From: an uncultured Christensenellaceae bacterium
GTDB taxonomy: Bacteria > Bacillota > Clostridia > Christensenellales > Aristaeellaceae
DNA length: 52,942 bases
Assembly (NCBI GenBank): GCA_905234985.1
Contig: CAJOJQ010000026.1
Span: 1 to 52,942, forward strand
Direction: 5' to 3'
Below, in pieces: positions 25,345 through 34,108 of this stretch; position 1 is the first letter of the stretch, and each line of letters begins with the position of its first letter. The position numbers and the translations under genes are program-made. The notes beneath the pieces were generated by a model. The model did no database searches. It was not told where the DNA came from and worked only from the letters and a program-made list of their open reading frames with translations.

Positions 25345-27408
25345 ATGAAACGTATCCTGTCTCTTGTCCTGGTTTGCGTGATGGTTTTGTCCGTGGCGGC
25401 GGTAGCCAGCGCGGAAGACGTCACCCTGCGCATGGCCGTCGGCTACAACAACGCCAACACCGGCCTTGCTTTCAGCGCTGATATCGCCGGTGAGGGCATC
25501 ACCCTGGCCGATGGCATCACCTACCATACCGGCGACCTGAAGCCCACCTGGGTCGAAATGGAAAAAGTGCTGAGCGAGCTGACCGGCAACAACATCATCA
25601 TCGACGGTTCCGCTTACCAGGGCAATGGCGACGCCGCTGAATTCAGCAAATGGCAAGACCATCTGGAGGACGTGGATATGGTGCTCGGCCCGTCCGCGAC
25701 CATTAACGCCTACGGCGAAATCGGCAGCCTGGTGAACCTGGCCGAATACGCCGACAAGATCCCCAACGTGATCAAGTATTTCGACGAGAACCCCATCGTG
25801 CGCCTGTCCATCACCGCCAACACCGAAACCGGCGCGTTCTACTTCGCCCCCTATTTTGACGGCGTGAACGATATCGAAAAGATGCCCCTGATGCGCGTGG
25901 ACTACCTGCAGAAGCTGCTGGACGGCGAAGGCGAATTCACCGCCGAAGTCTGCAAGGACACCCAGGCTCCCGTGTACCAGCCCTTCATGCCCACCAGCGG
26001 CTCCATCGCCATTGAAACCCCCAATGCCGACGGCACCGCCGTGATCACCCTCACCAAGAATTACGACGCTTACGGCAACATCATCGAAAAGATGAACGAA
26101 AAGGGCGTCATGAGCGGCGTGGAAGCCGTCAATATGCTGCGCGAGTATATCGACAAGACCTATGACGGCTACTATGGAACCACCCGTTCCAACCTGTTCG
26201 CCGGTTACGACGCCTGCTGGGACGCCGATGAAATGGTGGCCCTGCTGCGCTGCGTGGTGGCCAACCCCCAGAGCCTGAACGGCACCGATTCCATCCAGGG
26301 CCTGTTCTCCCGCGAAGAGAACTCCGCCGGCCGCCGGTATGACGTGTACCGCCTGGGCGGCCTGCTCTTCGGCGTGCGCGGCTATGAATCTCGCCAGGAT
26401 TACCTGTATGTGAACACCGACGGCGAACTGGTGGACGGCCGTCAGACCGCCATCGCTTACGAAGCCGCCGCCAAGATGCACGATATGGCGCTGGAAGGCC
26501 TGATCTCCGCCGACTTCATGACCAAGGCCGAAACCAGCTCCACCAAGAACTACCTGCCCGACGACCTGGGCTTCATGTCCTACGACTACAACCAGACCCA
26601 GACCATCCTGAACTCCAAGCTGCAGGAAGGCGAAAAGTACATGGCCATCATGGTGCCCGTGTCCCGCTGGTTCGACGGCACCAATGAAGAGGGCGTGTAC
26701 ATGCGCTTTACCGAATCCTGGCGTTCTGTGAAGCCCGGCAACGCCTGGGCCATCTCCAAGGCCGGCGTGGCGGGCGACGAAGCCAAGCTGGACGCCCTGC
26801 TGGCGCTGATCGACTACGCGTACTCCGAAAAGGGCCAGATCCTTATGAGCTACGGCCCCGACGCTTTCATCAAGACCAAGGACGACGGCTCCTACGAGAC
26901 CTTCAGCTTCAACGGCAAGGAAATGCCCGTGATCGCCGACGGCACCAAGGATAACCTGTGGGCGCTGGCCTCCGGCAACTACACCAACTTCGCCCGCCGC
27001 TACCTGGGCTCCACCCTCACCTTCATCAAGAGCCAGGCCTTTGAATATCAGTGCACCCACGAAGTAGGCAAGGAAGGCGCCGCCAAGATCTCCGCCGCCA
27101 TCGGCCTGGGCACCATCAAGCATCCCGAATTGGCCCTGACCGAGAACGGCTGGTACACCTCCGTTCCCACCACCCTGCCCCACTACACCACCGAGACCGA
27201 CGACCTGAACGCCCTGAGCGACCTGCAGGCCCAGTTCGGCAACAACTTCAACCTCTTTGACGATATCGTGGTGAACGGCATTCCCGACGGCATGACCGCC
27301 GAGGAACAGGCTGCCAAGGTGGAAAACGACTGGTACGGCTATGAATACACCGAACTGAAGAACGACGCCTGGAACCGTCTGCTGGATTACTACGAAGGCA
27401 CCAAGTAA
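25345..27408 (+). CDS. Large extracellular solute-binding protein (LplA-like)
   Basis: A 687-residue secreted binding protein, longer than the usual 450-550 of LplA-type receptors. The signal peptide (about 1-23, MKRILSLVLVCVMVLSVAAV then ASA) has no lipobox cysteine at its end, so the protein is not an ordinary lipoprotein. The mature part has the two-lobed ABC receptor features, such as GNAWAISKAGVAGDEAKLDALLALIDYAYS near residue 470, the segment that marks SBP family 1 members. It should capture oligosaccharides for the LplB/YtcP permeases just upstream. Two stem-loops follow its stop codon and may stabilise its mRNA. Confidence 0.88.
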   Translation: MKRILSLVLVCVMVLSVAAVASAEDVTLRMAVGYNNANTGLAFSADIAGEGITLADGITYHTGDLKPTWVEMEKVLSELTGNNIIIDGSAYQGNGDAAEFSKWQDHLEDVDMVLGPSATINAYGEIGSLVNLAEYADKIPNVIKYFDENPIVRLSITANTETGAFYFAPYFDGVNDIEKMPLMRVDYLQKLLDGEGEFTAEVCKDTQAPVYQPFMPTSGSIAIETPNADGTAVITLTKNYDAYGNIIEKMNEKGVMSGVEAVNMLREYIDKTYDGYYGTTRSNLFAGYDACWDADEMVALLRCVVANPQSLNGTDSIQGLFSREENSAGRRYDVYRLGGLLFGVRGYESRQDYLYVNTDGELVDGRQTAIAYEAAAKMHDMALEGLISADFMTKAETSSTKNYLPDDLGFMSYDYNQTQTILNSKLQEGEKYMAIMVPVSRWFDGTNEEGVYMRFTESWRSVKPGNAWAISKAGVAGDEAKLDALLALIDYAYSEKGQILMSYGPDAFIKTKDDGSYETFSFNGKEMPVIADGTKDNLWALASGNYTNFARRYLGSTLTFIKSQAFEYQCTHEVGKEGAAKISAAIGLGTIKHPELALTENGWYTSVPTTLPHYTTETDDLNALSDLQAQFGNNFNLFDDIVVNGIPDGMTAEEQAAKVENDWYGYEYTELKNDAWNRLLDYYEGTK

Positions 27409-27428
27409 TTCCGTAAGCCAAAAGACAT

Positions 27429-27506
27429 GTTTCCGGGGCTCTTTTCAGGGCCCCGGAAACGGCCAATCCAATCGGCTCGCGCCTCCGCCCTTGGGAAAGG
27501 GCGGAG
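27429..27506 (+). promoter_or_regulatory. Two stem-loops after the binding-protein gene
   Basis: GTTTCCGGGGC (27429-27439) pairs perfectly with 27450-27460, and CTCCGCCCTT (27483-27492) pairs perfectly with 27497-27506 around GGGA. Neither has a T tract, so mRNA 3'-end protection or partial attenuation is more likely than full termination. Confidence 0.65.
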
Positions 27507-27539
27507 CGGCGGGCTTCTCCTGAAGGGGCTGAGATCGAT

Positions 27540-28136
27540 ATGTATAAAAAACAGGTTGTCTTCCAGAGGATCGTGTGTCTCGTATCCGTGGTAGCCGGCG
27601 CGCTGGTGTTCGTTTACTCGCTGGGGATGCTCACGGATCTGTTCGACACGCTTTATTCCATGATTCCGAATCCCAACAATTTGGATTCAGCCAAGGTGGA
27701 GGGCGCCAGGATCTACTATGATATGCAGCCCTTCAACCGCACGCTGCTCAGGTGCTCCATCGGGATGCTCCTTTTGTCCTGCCTGCTGTTTTTGACCAAC
27801 ACCCATTCCAGGCGCAAGTACTACATCGGCAATGCCGTCGCCACCGCCCTCAACGCCGGGGCGGAATGCGCCATGGCAATTTGGTGCCATCTCCAGGTGA
27901 ACGCCTTCAAAACCCAGTATCTGACCACGGTGGACTTTGCGGAGTTGGAAAGGCGGCTGGCCCGCCGCGGCACCTACACCGATTCCACCTTCTGGTTCGA
28001 TATTCATTACCTTGTGTGCGGCGTGGCCCTTGCCGCCGCCGCGCTCCTGATTGTGAATTATATCTGGAAGAAGAAAATGATGCGGGAGGAGAGGGAGCTG
28101 CTGCTCCAGTCCTCCGGAAAGGCGGTATCAGCATGA
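27540..28136 (+). CDS. Four-TM membrane protein of the sugar ABC operon (1)
   Basis: No family recognised. The 198-residue protein has four membrane segments at about 9-33, 76-93, 99-122 and 155-178. The loop between the first two is extracytoplasmic and carries PNPNNLDSAK. A basic tail (IWKKKMMREER) marks a cytoplasmic C terminus. It lies between the binding-protein gene and the ATPase gene, and its stop overlaps the next start (ATGA). The tight packing implies a transporter-linked job, but nothing in the sequence names it. Confidence 0.65.
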   Translation: MYKKQVVFQRIVCLVSVVAGALVFVYSLGMLTDLFDTLYSMIPNPNNLDSAKVEGARIYYDMQPFNRTLLRCSIGMLLLSCLLFLTNTHSRRKYYIGNAVATALNAGAECAMAIWCHLQVNAFKTQYLTTVDFAELERRLARRGTYTDSTFWFDIHYLVCGVALAAAALLIVNYIWKKKMMREERELLLQSSGKAVSA

Positions 28137-28663
28137 TTGATGAACTTACAACGCAAACTGATCGCATGCGTTATACCAAGAACACAGCCTCCTCCAGGCT
28201 GGCTCTGCTGGCTATCGTGTTTGACGTCCTTTTCTTCGTCAGCATTTATAAATCCGATGTGGGCACCCATTACTACACCATCCTCATCGGCGCCTCCATC
28301 ATCTATAATCTTGTTTTCATGTTGGCCGCGTTTCTTTGCTCGGAAGGAGTCAAAAACTACAAGAAGGGATACTCTTGGGTGCTGATTCTTTTGGCTGTAC
28401 TGCAAATCGTCAGAATTTTTATTCTGCCCGTTAAAATGCATACTGCGGTAAACGGCGCGCCGATCGAAACTTCCATTCAGTTACTCAGCATGCATTTTAA
28501 TGTGACGATGGACAATCTTGTGATGGGTGACTGGCAGTTTATCCGTGTTTGCTTTTACCTGACTGCTTCAACTTTCTGTCTGTTCCGAGCGGCAATGATC
28601 AACATCAGAAAGAGTAATGCGCTTGCGGCCCACCTGGAGAACTTAGGTTTGATGCAGGCGTAA
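28133..28663 (+). CDS. Four-TM membrane protein of the sugar ABC operon (2)
   Basis: No family recognised. The 176-residue protein has four membrane segments, about 22-41, 48-72, 82-101 and 141-163, with both ends cytoplasmic. Its start overlaps the previous stop by four bases and its stop lies 12 bases before the UgpC-type ATPase gene. Base composition is slightly more AT-rich than in flanking genes. It resembles the preceding protein in size and topology, but the sequences are not evidently related. Confidence 0.65.
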   Translation: MIDELTTQTDRMRYTKNTASSRLALLAIVFDVLFFVSIYKSDVGTHYYTILIGASIIYNLVFMLAAFLCSEGVKNYKKGYSWVLILLAVLQIVRIFILPVKMHTAVNGAPIETSIQLLSMHFNVTMDNLVMGDWQFIRVCFYLTASTFCLFRAAMINIRKSNALAAHLENLGLMQA

Positions 28664-28675
28664 GGAGGAAAATAC

Positions 28676-29749
28676 ATGGCTGAGCTACAACTGCAGCATC
28701 TGGATAAGATTTACGACAACAACGTGCAGGCGGTGTACGATTTCAACCTGGACGTGAAGGACGGGGAGCTGATCGTGCTGGTCGGCCCCTCCGGCTGCGG
28801 AAAATCCACCACCCTGCGCATGGTGGCGGGCCTTGAAGACATTTCCAAGGGCAAGCTGCTCCTGGACGGGCGGGATATTACCCAGGCCCCGGCCAAGGAC
28901 CGCGATATGGCCATGGTGTTTCAGAACTACGCCCTGTACGGGCACATGACCATTTACGAAAACATGGCCTTTTCCCTGACGCTGCGCAAGGAAAACCCCA
29001 ATGTGATCCATAAAAAGGTGCTGGCCGCCGCGGAGATCCTGGACCTGACGGCGCAGCTGAACAAAAAGCCCGCCCAGCTCTCCGGCGGACAAAGGCAGCG
29101 CGTGGCCATGGGCCGCGCCATTGTGCGCAACCCCAAGGTGTTCCTGTTTGACGAACCCTTGTCCAACTTAGACGCCAAGCTGCGCTCCTCCACCCGGCGG
29201 GAGATCCTGCTGCTGCATAAGCGCCTGCAGGCCACGATCCTGTACGTGACCCACGATCAGACCGAGGCGCTTACCTTGGCCGACCGCATCGTGTGCATGT
29301 CCATGGGCCATGTGCAGCAGGTGGGCACCCCGCTGGAGCTGTACGATACGCCCAACAACGTGTTCGTTGCCAGCTTCATCGGCCTGCCGCCCATGAACCT
29401 GTTCGACGTGGTATTCGAGAACGGAAAGCTCCGGGGAAAGGGCTTTGAAGCAGAGCTTACGGAGGAACAGAAAGAGCTGCTTCGGCCCTACGACCGCAAA
29501 ACCATCATCTTAGGCGTCCGACCGGAGGATATTTCCCAGGGCCAGGGCATTTTGGCAAAGGTGATCACCAATGAAAACTTGGGCATGAACACCTTGGTGC
29601 AGGGCTATATGGGCGATAATTGCCGCGTCACGGCCAAGCTGCGGGGCTGGGCGTCCTACCGCAGCGGCGACCAGGTGTCCCTTCGCTTTGGCAAAATGCA
29701 CTTTTTTGACAAGGAAACCACCAATGCGATCCGGAAGGAGGCGCGATAA
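28676..29749 (+). CDS. ugpC: Sugar ABC transporter ATP-binding protein, UgpC/MsmK type
   Basis: Energising subunit of 357 residues. Walker A GPSGCGKST is at 37-45, the signature LSGGQ at 135-139, Walker B VFLFDEP with catalytic Glu160, and the switch histidine in VTHDQTEA. The C-terminal third (about 240-357) is the OB-type regulatory domain of MalK/UgpC proteins. It should drive the LplB/YtcP permeases of the same operon. It starts 12 bases after one membrane-protein gene and ends two bases before the next. A second close paralogue is at 32957-34036. Confidence 0.93.
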   Translation: MAELQLQHLDKIYDNNVQAVYDFNLDVKDGELIVLVGPSGCGKSTTLRMVAGLEDISKGKLLLDGRDITQAPAKDRDMAMVFQNYALYGHMTIYENMAFSLTLRKENPNVIHKKVLAAAEILDLTAQLNKKPAQLSGGQRQRVAMGRAIVRNPKVFLFDEPLSNLDAKLRSSTRREILLLHKRLQATILYVTHDQTEALTLADRIVCMSMGHVQQVGTPLELYDTPNNVFVASFIGLPPMNLFDVVFENGKLRGKGFEAELTEEQKELLRPYDRKTIILGVRPEDISQGQGILAKVITNENLGMNTLVQGYMGDNCRVTAKLRGWASYRSGDQVSLRFGKMHFFDKETTNAIRKEAR

Positions 29750-29751
29750 AG

Positions 29752-30315
29752 ATGACGAAGAAACCTTCCGTTTTCAGGGAATTTTACCGGAAGCGTTTGG
29801 TTGCCCTGAAACGAAAGCCACAGCTCATCGCCATGCTGGTGCTGGCAGCAGCCTACGTGTATTATTCCCTGAACCTGAGCCAGATTGCCAATACCACCGC
29901 GCTCATCAACGGCCCCCATATGGGGCTGGCGGAGTTTTCCACCATGCTGTTTTCCGCCCTTGGGCTGGTAGCTTTCCTCAATTCCTTCCCCCATCGCAAA
30001 AAAGCCAACGTCCCCATGCTGGTGATCACCTTTCTGATGATCGGCGTTTTGCTTTTCTGTGATTATTATTACGGCAGCCGCATCACGGTGGCCCTCACCC
30101 GGGAAGAAAGCCCCATCAGCCCCACCGGGAAGAACGCCTTTGTGGCCGTGGCCCAGGGTGTGATACGGGTGCATATGATCCTGGTCGTCATCGGCGCGGC
30201 CCTGCTGGCGCTCCTGCCCGCGTACGCCCCCCTGATCCGGAAGATCAACACCAATATTGAAGTAGCCGAAAACAGCGGTATGGCCGCCATTGATATCAGC
30301 GGCGAGGACGCGTAA
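29752..30315 (+). CDS. Four-TM membrane protein of the sugar ABC operon (3)
   Basis: No family recognised. The 187-residue protein opens with a strongly basic N terminus (KRLVALKRKPQ), then four membrane segments at about 25-42, 60-80, 88-109 and 136-160. The C-terminal 25 residues are soluble. It begins two bases after the ATPase stop, the tightest spacing in the operon, so co-translation with the ATPase is likely. A role in transporter assembly or regulation is only inference. Confidence 0.65.
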   Translation: MTKKPSVFREFYRKRLVALKRKPQLIAMLVLAAAYVYYSLNLSQIANTTALINGPHMGLAEFSTMLFSALGLVAFLNSFPHRKKANVPMLVITFLMIGVLLFCDYYYGSRITVALTREESPISPTGKNAFVAVAQGVIRVHMILVVIGAALLALLPAYAPLIRKINTNIEVAENSGMAAIDISGEDA

Positions 30316-30320
30316 ACCGC

Positions 30321-30959
30321 ATGGCGAAAAAGAAACAGCAAATCGGCAGGGAACCGGAAAAGACCGCGGCGGAGTATTATCAGCTGAAAACCAAAGCCGT
30401 GGACGATCTGGTGAACGCCACCGAGGCAAACTCCCCGCCCGTCAGCAAACAGGAACTGAGGAAGTACCGGTCCGCCGCCGGGATCAAACTGGCGGGGTGG
30501 GTCAAGGCCGTACTCATCAAGGCGTGGATGGCCGGGATCGTGTGCTACTTCTTCATCTGGGGCGTCGGCATGTATGTGTCCGATCAGCTGGATCTGCTGA
30601 TGGTCACCGCCGTTGCGCTGGGCTTTGTGACGGACATCGTGACCAACAACATTTTTCGCTTCATCGCCAAGCCGGAAAACGCCAATGACCGGTGGATGAT
30701 GATTCCTCCAAAAAAATTCGTTTCCCTGCCCCTGAATGTGCTATACGCCTTTGCGGTGATGTTCTGCGTGGTGCAGACCTACAATCTGGTCAATACCGTG
30801 ATCGTGGCCATAAATCACGCGGAGGAAGCGGCGGTTCTGGGGGTGGAACCGATCCTGTTCGGCCTGTTCGCCATGGGGTGGGACATGCTGTTCATCGGCG
30901 CGAAGCGGCTGTTCAAACGCATCCTGTCGGACGCGAAAAACAGCGCCCGCTCATCATAA
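30321..30959 (+). CDS. Four-TM membrane protein of the sugar ABC operon (4)
   Basis: No family recognised. The 212-residue protein has a long charged N-terminal region (about 1-60, MAKKKQQIGREPEKTAAEYY) and four membrane segments at about 66-88, 90-111, 134-160 and 172-193. It ends with a basic cytoplasmic tail. It starts five bases after the previous gene and is followed after 11 bases by the GH105 gene. Together with the proteins starting at 27540, 28133 and 29752 it forms a set of four similarly sized membrane proteins packed around one ATPase gene. Confidence 0.65.
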   Translation: MAKKKQQIGREPEKTAAEYYQLKTKAVDDLVNATEANSPPVSKQELRKYRSAAGIKLAGWVKAVLIKAWMAGIVCYFFIWGVGMYVSDQLDLLMVTAVALGFVTDIVTNNIFRFIAKPENANDRWMMIPPKKFVSLPLNVLYAFAVMFCVVQTYNLVNTVIVAINHAEEAAVLGVEPILFGLFAMGWDMLFIGAKRLFKRILSDAKNSARSS

Positions 30960-30970
30960 AGCAAGAGGGG

Positions 30971-32122
30971 ATGATCGGAATCGTGGGACGCTATCAAGAT
31001 ATTGACCGCTATGTGGTGAGCCTGATCGAGCAATCCTCCCCGGAACGCACCGTGTGGAACGTGGAAAAGCTGCGGGACGGGGTTCCGGCCAACTGGAATT
31101 ATGTGGACGGGTGCATGATGAACGCGCTTTTGTCCATGGCGCGCATCACCGGAGAAAGCCGTTATTTCCGTTTTGTGGACAGCTTCATTGATTCCTTTGT
31201 GCTGGAGGACGGCTCCATTCGCGGTTACAAAATGGACGCTCACACCCTGGACGACGTCAACGAGGGCCGGGTGCTGTTTGAGCTGTATGAAAAGACAGGC
31301 AAAGAAAAATACAAAAAGGCCGCCGATTTTTTGAAACAGCGGCTGGAGGAGCAGCCCCGCACCTGGGAGGGTAGCTTCTGGCACAAGCAGATTTACCCCA
31401 ATCAGGTGTGGCTGGACGGCGTTTACATGGCCCAGCCCTTCGCCGCCCTGTATGAAAAATATTTCGGTTCCCAAGATTATTCCGATATCGTCCGGCAGGT
31501 GGAAACCGTGCATGCCCGCATGCGGGATGAAAAAACGGGCCTGTACTTCCACGGGTACGACGCCAGCAAAACCGCTTTTTGGTGCGATAAGGAAACGGGC
31601 CTGAGCCAGTGCTTCTGGCTGCGGGCCATCGGCTGGTTCTCCGTGGCCCTAGCCGACCTGGTGGAGATCCTGCCAAATGGGTCCGAACGGGACAAAATAG
31701 CGGTCGTTTTCGCCCAATTGATGGCGGATATGGCCCCCTTCGCCGCGCCGGACACGGGTATGTATTATCAGGTGGTGGATCAGGCGGGCCGGGAAGGCAA
31801 TTATCAGGAAAGCAGCGGAAGCTCTATGATCGCCTACGCCATGCTGAAAGGCGCGCGCTTAGGCGTGCTGGAGGGCAAATTCGCGGCCCTTGGCAAAAAG
31901 ACCTTCGACGGCCTTGTGGACACCTGCCTGGAATTTGCCGACGGCCAGCTGTGCTTAAGCAATATCTGCCTGGTGGCCGGGCTGGGGCCGGAAACCAACC
32001 GCCGCCGGGACGGCACCTACGCCTATTACCTGTCCGAACCGGTGGTGAAAAACGACGCCAAGGGCGTGGCGCCCTTCCTGATGTGCTATACGGAAATCAT
32101 GCTGCTTCCCAATCAGGGATAA
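30971..32122 (+). CDS. Glycoside hydrolase family 105, unsaturated rhamnogalacturonyl hydrolase
   Basis: Intracellular enzyme of 383 residues that removes the terminal 4,5-unsaturated uronic acid from lyase-cleaved rhamnogalacturonan or related oligosaccharides. The (alpha/alpha)6 barrel family is recognised by VWLDGVYMAQPF, which holds the catalytic Asp, HGYDAS, RAIGWFSVALADLVE and QESSGSSMIAYA. No signal peptide is seen, so it acts on imported sugars. The ATG at 30971 is the likeliest start, but its AGAGGGG touches it directly; a GTG at 30983 is a possible alternative. It closes the operon, and its last ten bases overlap the 3' end of the convergent AraC gene. Confidence 0.88.
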   Translation: MIGIVGRYQDIDRYVVSLIEQSSPERTVWNVEKLRDGVPANWNYVDGCMMNALLSMARITGESRYFRFVDSFIDSFVLEDGSIRGYKMDAHTLDDVNEGRVLFELYEKTGKEKYKKAADFLKQRLEEQPRTWEGSFWHKQIYPNQVWLDGVYMAQPFAALYEKYFGSQDYSDIVRQVETVHARMRDEKTGLYFHGYDASKTAFWCDKETGLSQCFWLRAIGWFSVALADLVEILPNGSERDKIAVVFAQLMADMAPFAAPDTGMYYQVVDQAGREGNYQESSGSSMIAYAMLKGARLGVLEGKFAALGKKTFDGLVDTCLEFADGQLCLSNICLVAGLGPETNRRRDGTYAYYLSEPVVKNDAKGVAPFLMCYTEIMLLPNQG

Positions 32123-32865
32123 GGCCGCTTTCCGGCGGCGGCGTAATGGGTGGGGGAAAGGCCGTACTTCTTTTTGAACATCCTGGAAAAGTACAGCGGT
32201 TCCCGGAAGCCGCACATACGGGCGATTTCCGTCACGCTGCCGGAGGTTCCCTCCGCGTTCAGCAGCGCCTCCGCCGCCGAGTACAGCCGCAGGTTGTTCA
32301 GGTATTGGAGGGGCGTCACGCCCATTTCCCGCTGAAACAGCTTGCGCAGGTAATCGTAGTTGAAGGGCAGGGAACGCAGATGGGCGTCCAGCTCGTAGGT
32401 CGGATCGGCAAAATGGGCGCGGATGTCCCCTTCCATTTCCAGCACCACGGGGGAAATGGTTTGCCCGCTGTGGTACGCCGCTAAATAGCACACGATCAGC
32501 CCGCCGTAAGCGTTCAGCAAATGCGCCTTGGCGGGACGGCCGGAACGGTAATGGTACAGCGCCCCTTCAAAGGCGGCCTGGAGGTGGGGACTGCCGTCGC
32601 CGTGAACCACGCAGGGTTCTTTGATCCACAGAGTAGGCTGGTTCATGAAAACCTGGATGATTTTGTGGCTCTTATCGGTCAGGCTGCAATGGGGCGTACA
32701 GGGCGGCACGGCCACCATATCGCCCTTCCCAAAGGAAAGCGTCTGGCCGCCCAGGGAATATTCCCCGCCGCCCGATAGGCAGAAAGCAAATTCCCATTGC
32801 TCGTGAAGCAGTGGCTGGCTCCCGTGGGGGGCCGTCAGCTGCGCGGCGTAAACGATGTCATTCAT
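32113..32865 (-). CDS. AraC family transcriptional regulator
   Basis: A 250-residue regulator. The N-terminal cupin (about 20-75, WEFAFCLSGGGEYSLGG and PPCTPHC) should bind a sugar, and the C-terminal AraC double HTH (about 150-248) includes LRKLFQREMGVTPLQYLNN and the hallmark FREPLYFSRMFKKKYGLSPTHY. The ATG at 32865 has AAAGGGGAG upstream. It lies between the GH105-ending operon and the second UgpC gene, so either is a likely target. A near-consensus promoter is at 32899-32927. Confidence 0.92.
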   Translation of the reverse strand: MNDIVYAAQLTAPHGSQPLLHEQWEFAFCLSGGGEYSLGGQTLSFGKGDMVAVPPCTPHCSLTDKSHKIIQVFMNQPTLWIKEPCVVHGDGSPHLQAAFEGALYHYRSGRPAKAHLLNAYGGLIVCYLAAYHSGQTISPVVLEMEGDIRAHFADPTYELDAHLRSLPFNYDYLRKLFQREMGVTPLQYLNNLRLYSAAEALLNAEGTSGSVTEIARMCGFREPLYFSRMFKKKYGLSPTHYAAAGKRPYP

Positions 32866-32898
32866 GGCATGCTCCCCTTTAAGGTGGAATTGATCTTC

Positions 32899-32927
32899 AT
32901 TATACCAAAGGAAATCCGTTTTGTCCA
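32899..32927 (-). promoter_or_regulatory. Sigma-A promoter of the AraC regulator
   Basis: On the minus strand TGGACA (32927-32922) and TATAAT (32904-32899) are 17 bases apart, one mismatch from full consensus. It reads away from the plus-strand ATPase gene at 32957. Confidence 0.8.
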
Positions 32928-32956
32928 TGCGCGAACGTTCTTGAGGAGGTAATACC

Positions 32957-34036
32957 ATGGCGTACCTGACGCTGAAAAACATCAACAAAATTTACCCCAA
33001 CGGCTTCCATGCCGTCCACAATTTCAATTTAGAAATTGAGAAAGGGGAATTTGTTGTTTTTGTCGGCCCCTCCGGCTGCGGAAAATCCACCACCCTGCGC
33101 ATGATTGCGGGCCTGGAGGACATTTCCAACGGCGAATTTTTGATCAACGGCAAGCGGGCCAACGAAATGGGTCCCCGGGAGCGGGAAATCGCCATGGTGT
33201 TCCAGAGCTACGCCCTGTATCCGCAGATGACGGTATACGATAATATCGCCTTTGGCCTCACCCTCCAGGGCGTGGACGAGGACATTATCGAGCAGCGGGT
33301 CAACAACGTGGCCCGCATCCTGGGTCTTACGGACTATTTAGACCGGCTGCCCCGCGCCCTGTCCGGCGGCCAGCGCCAGCGCGTGGCGATTGGCCGGGCC
33401 ATCATCCGCAAGGTGGGCGTGTTCCTCATGGACGAACCGCTTTCCAACTTAGACGCCAAGCAGCGCGTGACCATGCGCTATGAAATCGCCCAGATCCACC
33501 GGGAAACCGGGGCTACCACCATTTACGTGACCCACGACCAGACCGAGGCCATGACCCTGGCGGATCGCATCGTGGTAATGAAGGACGGCTACGTGCAGCA
33601 GACCGGCACGCCCTATCAGTTGTATTTCGAGCCGGAAAACGTATTCGTGGCGGGCTTCATCGGCGAGCCGCCCATGAACTTCCTGCGGGGCAAGGTGGAA
33701 AAGGGCGCGATTTCCTTCGGCGATAGGTCGCTGGATCTGACCAAAAAGCTCCCGGCCGTCGGGCAATGGGAAGGCAAGGAGATTGTATTCGGCTTCCGGC
33801 CCGAACATATCAAGCTGGGCAGCCATGAAAACGCCTATGAAATCACCTGCAATGTGGAATTGACCGAAATGTTAGGCGACAACACCAACGTGTACGTCAC
33901 CGCCGGAAAGGATCAGGCCATCTTAAAGGTGGACAGCCACGATACCCCGGAAACGGACAGGGACATCACCTTCTCCATCCCCTACGAAAACGTGTACCTC
34001 TTCGACGGGGAAACGGAAAAAGTGATCAAGGACTGA
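32957..34036 (+). CDS. ugpC: ABC transporter ATP-binding protein, UgpC/MsmK type (second copy)
   Basis: A 359-residue MalK-like ATPase with Walker A GPSGCGKST (37-45), LSGGQ (135-139), Walker B VFLMDEP with Glu160, and VTHDQTEA. The regulatory OB domain follows from about 240. It is similar throughout to the copy at 28676 but has no permease or binding-protein gene beside it, which fits a stand-alone ATPase serving several importers, as MsmK does in streptococci. GGAGGT at 32944-32949 supports the ATG. The next gene is a BadF-type kinase after a weak stem-loop at about 34053-34080. Confidence 0.92.
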   Translation: MAYLTLKNINKIYPNGFHAVHNFNLEIEKGEFVVFVGPSGCGKSTTLRMIAGLEDISNGEFLINGKRANEMGPREREIAMVFQSYALYPQMTVYDNIAFGLTLQGVDEDIIEQRVNNVARILGLTDYLDRLPRALSGGQRQRVAIGRAIIRKVGVFLMDEPLSNLDAKQRVTMRYEIAQIHRETGATTIYVTHDQTEAMTLADRIVVMKDGYVQQTGTPYQLYFEPENVFVAGFIGEPPMNFLRGKVEKGAISFGDRSLDLTKKLPAVGQWEGKEIVFGFRPEHIKLGSHENAYEITCNVELTEMLGDNTNVYVTAGKDQAILKVDSHDTPETDRDITFSIPYENVYLFDGETEKVIKD

Positions 34037-34108
34037 CAAATCACAAACCAAGTGGCAGGCCGTCCTTTCGGGCGGTCTGCCGTTTCGTATGATAGGAGAT
34101 GCAAAAGT

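Noticed and set aside
25339..27183. 614-codon open frame opposite the large binding protein
   Set aside because: Gly/His/Val-rich nonsense translation mirroring the codon pattern of the plus-strand gene.
34053..34080. Stem-loop between the second UgpC gene and the BadF-type kinase gene as a terminator
   Set aside because: The stem pairs well but is followed only by GTTTCG, so read-through is likely.
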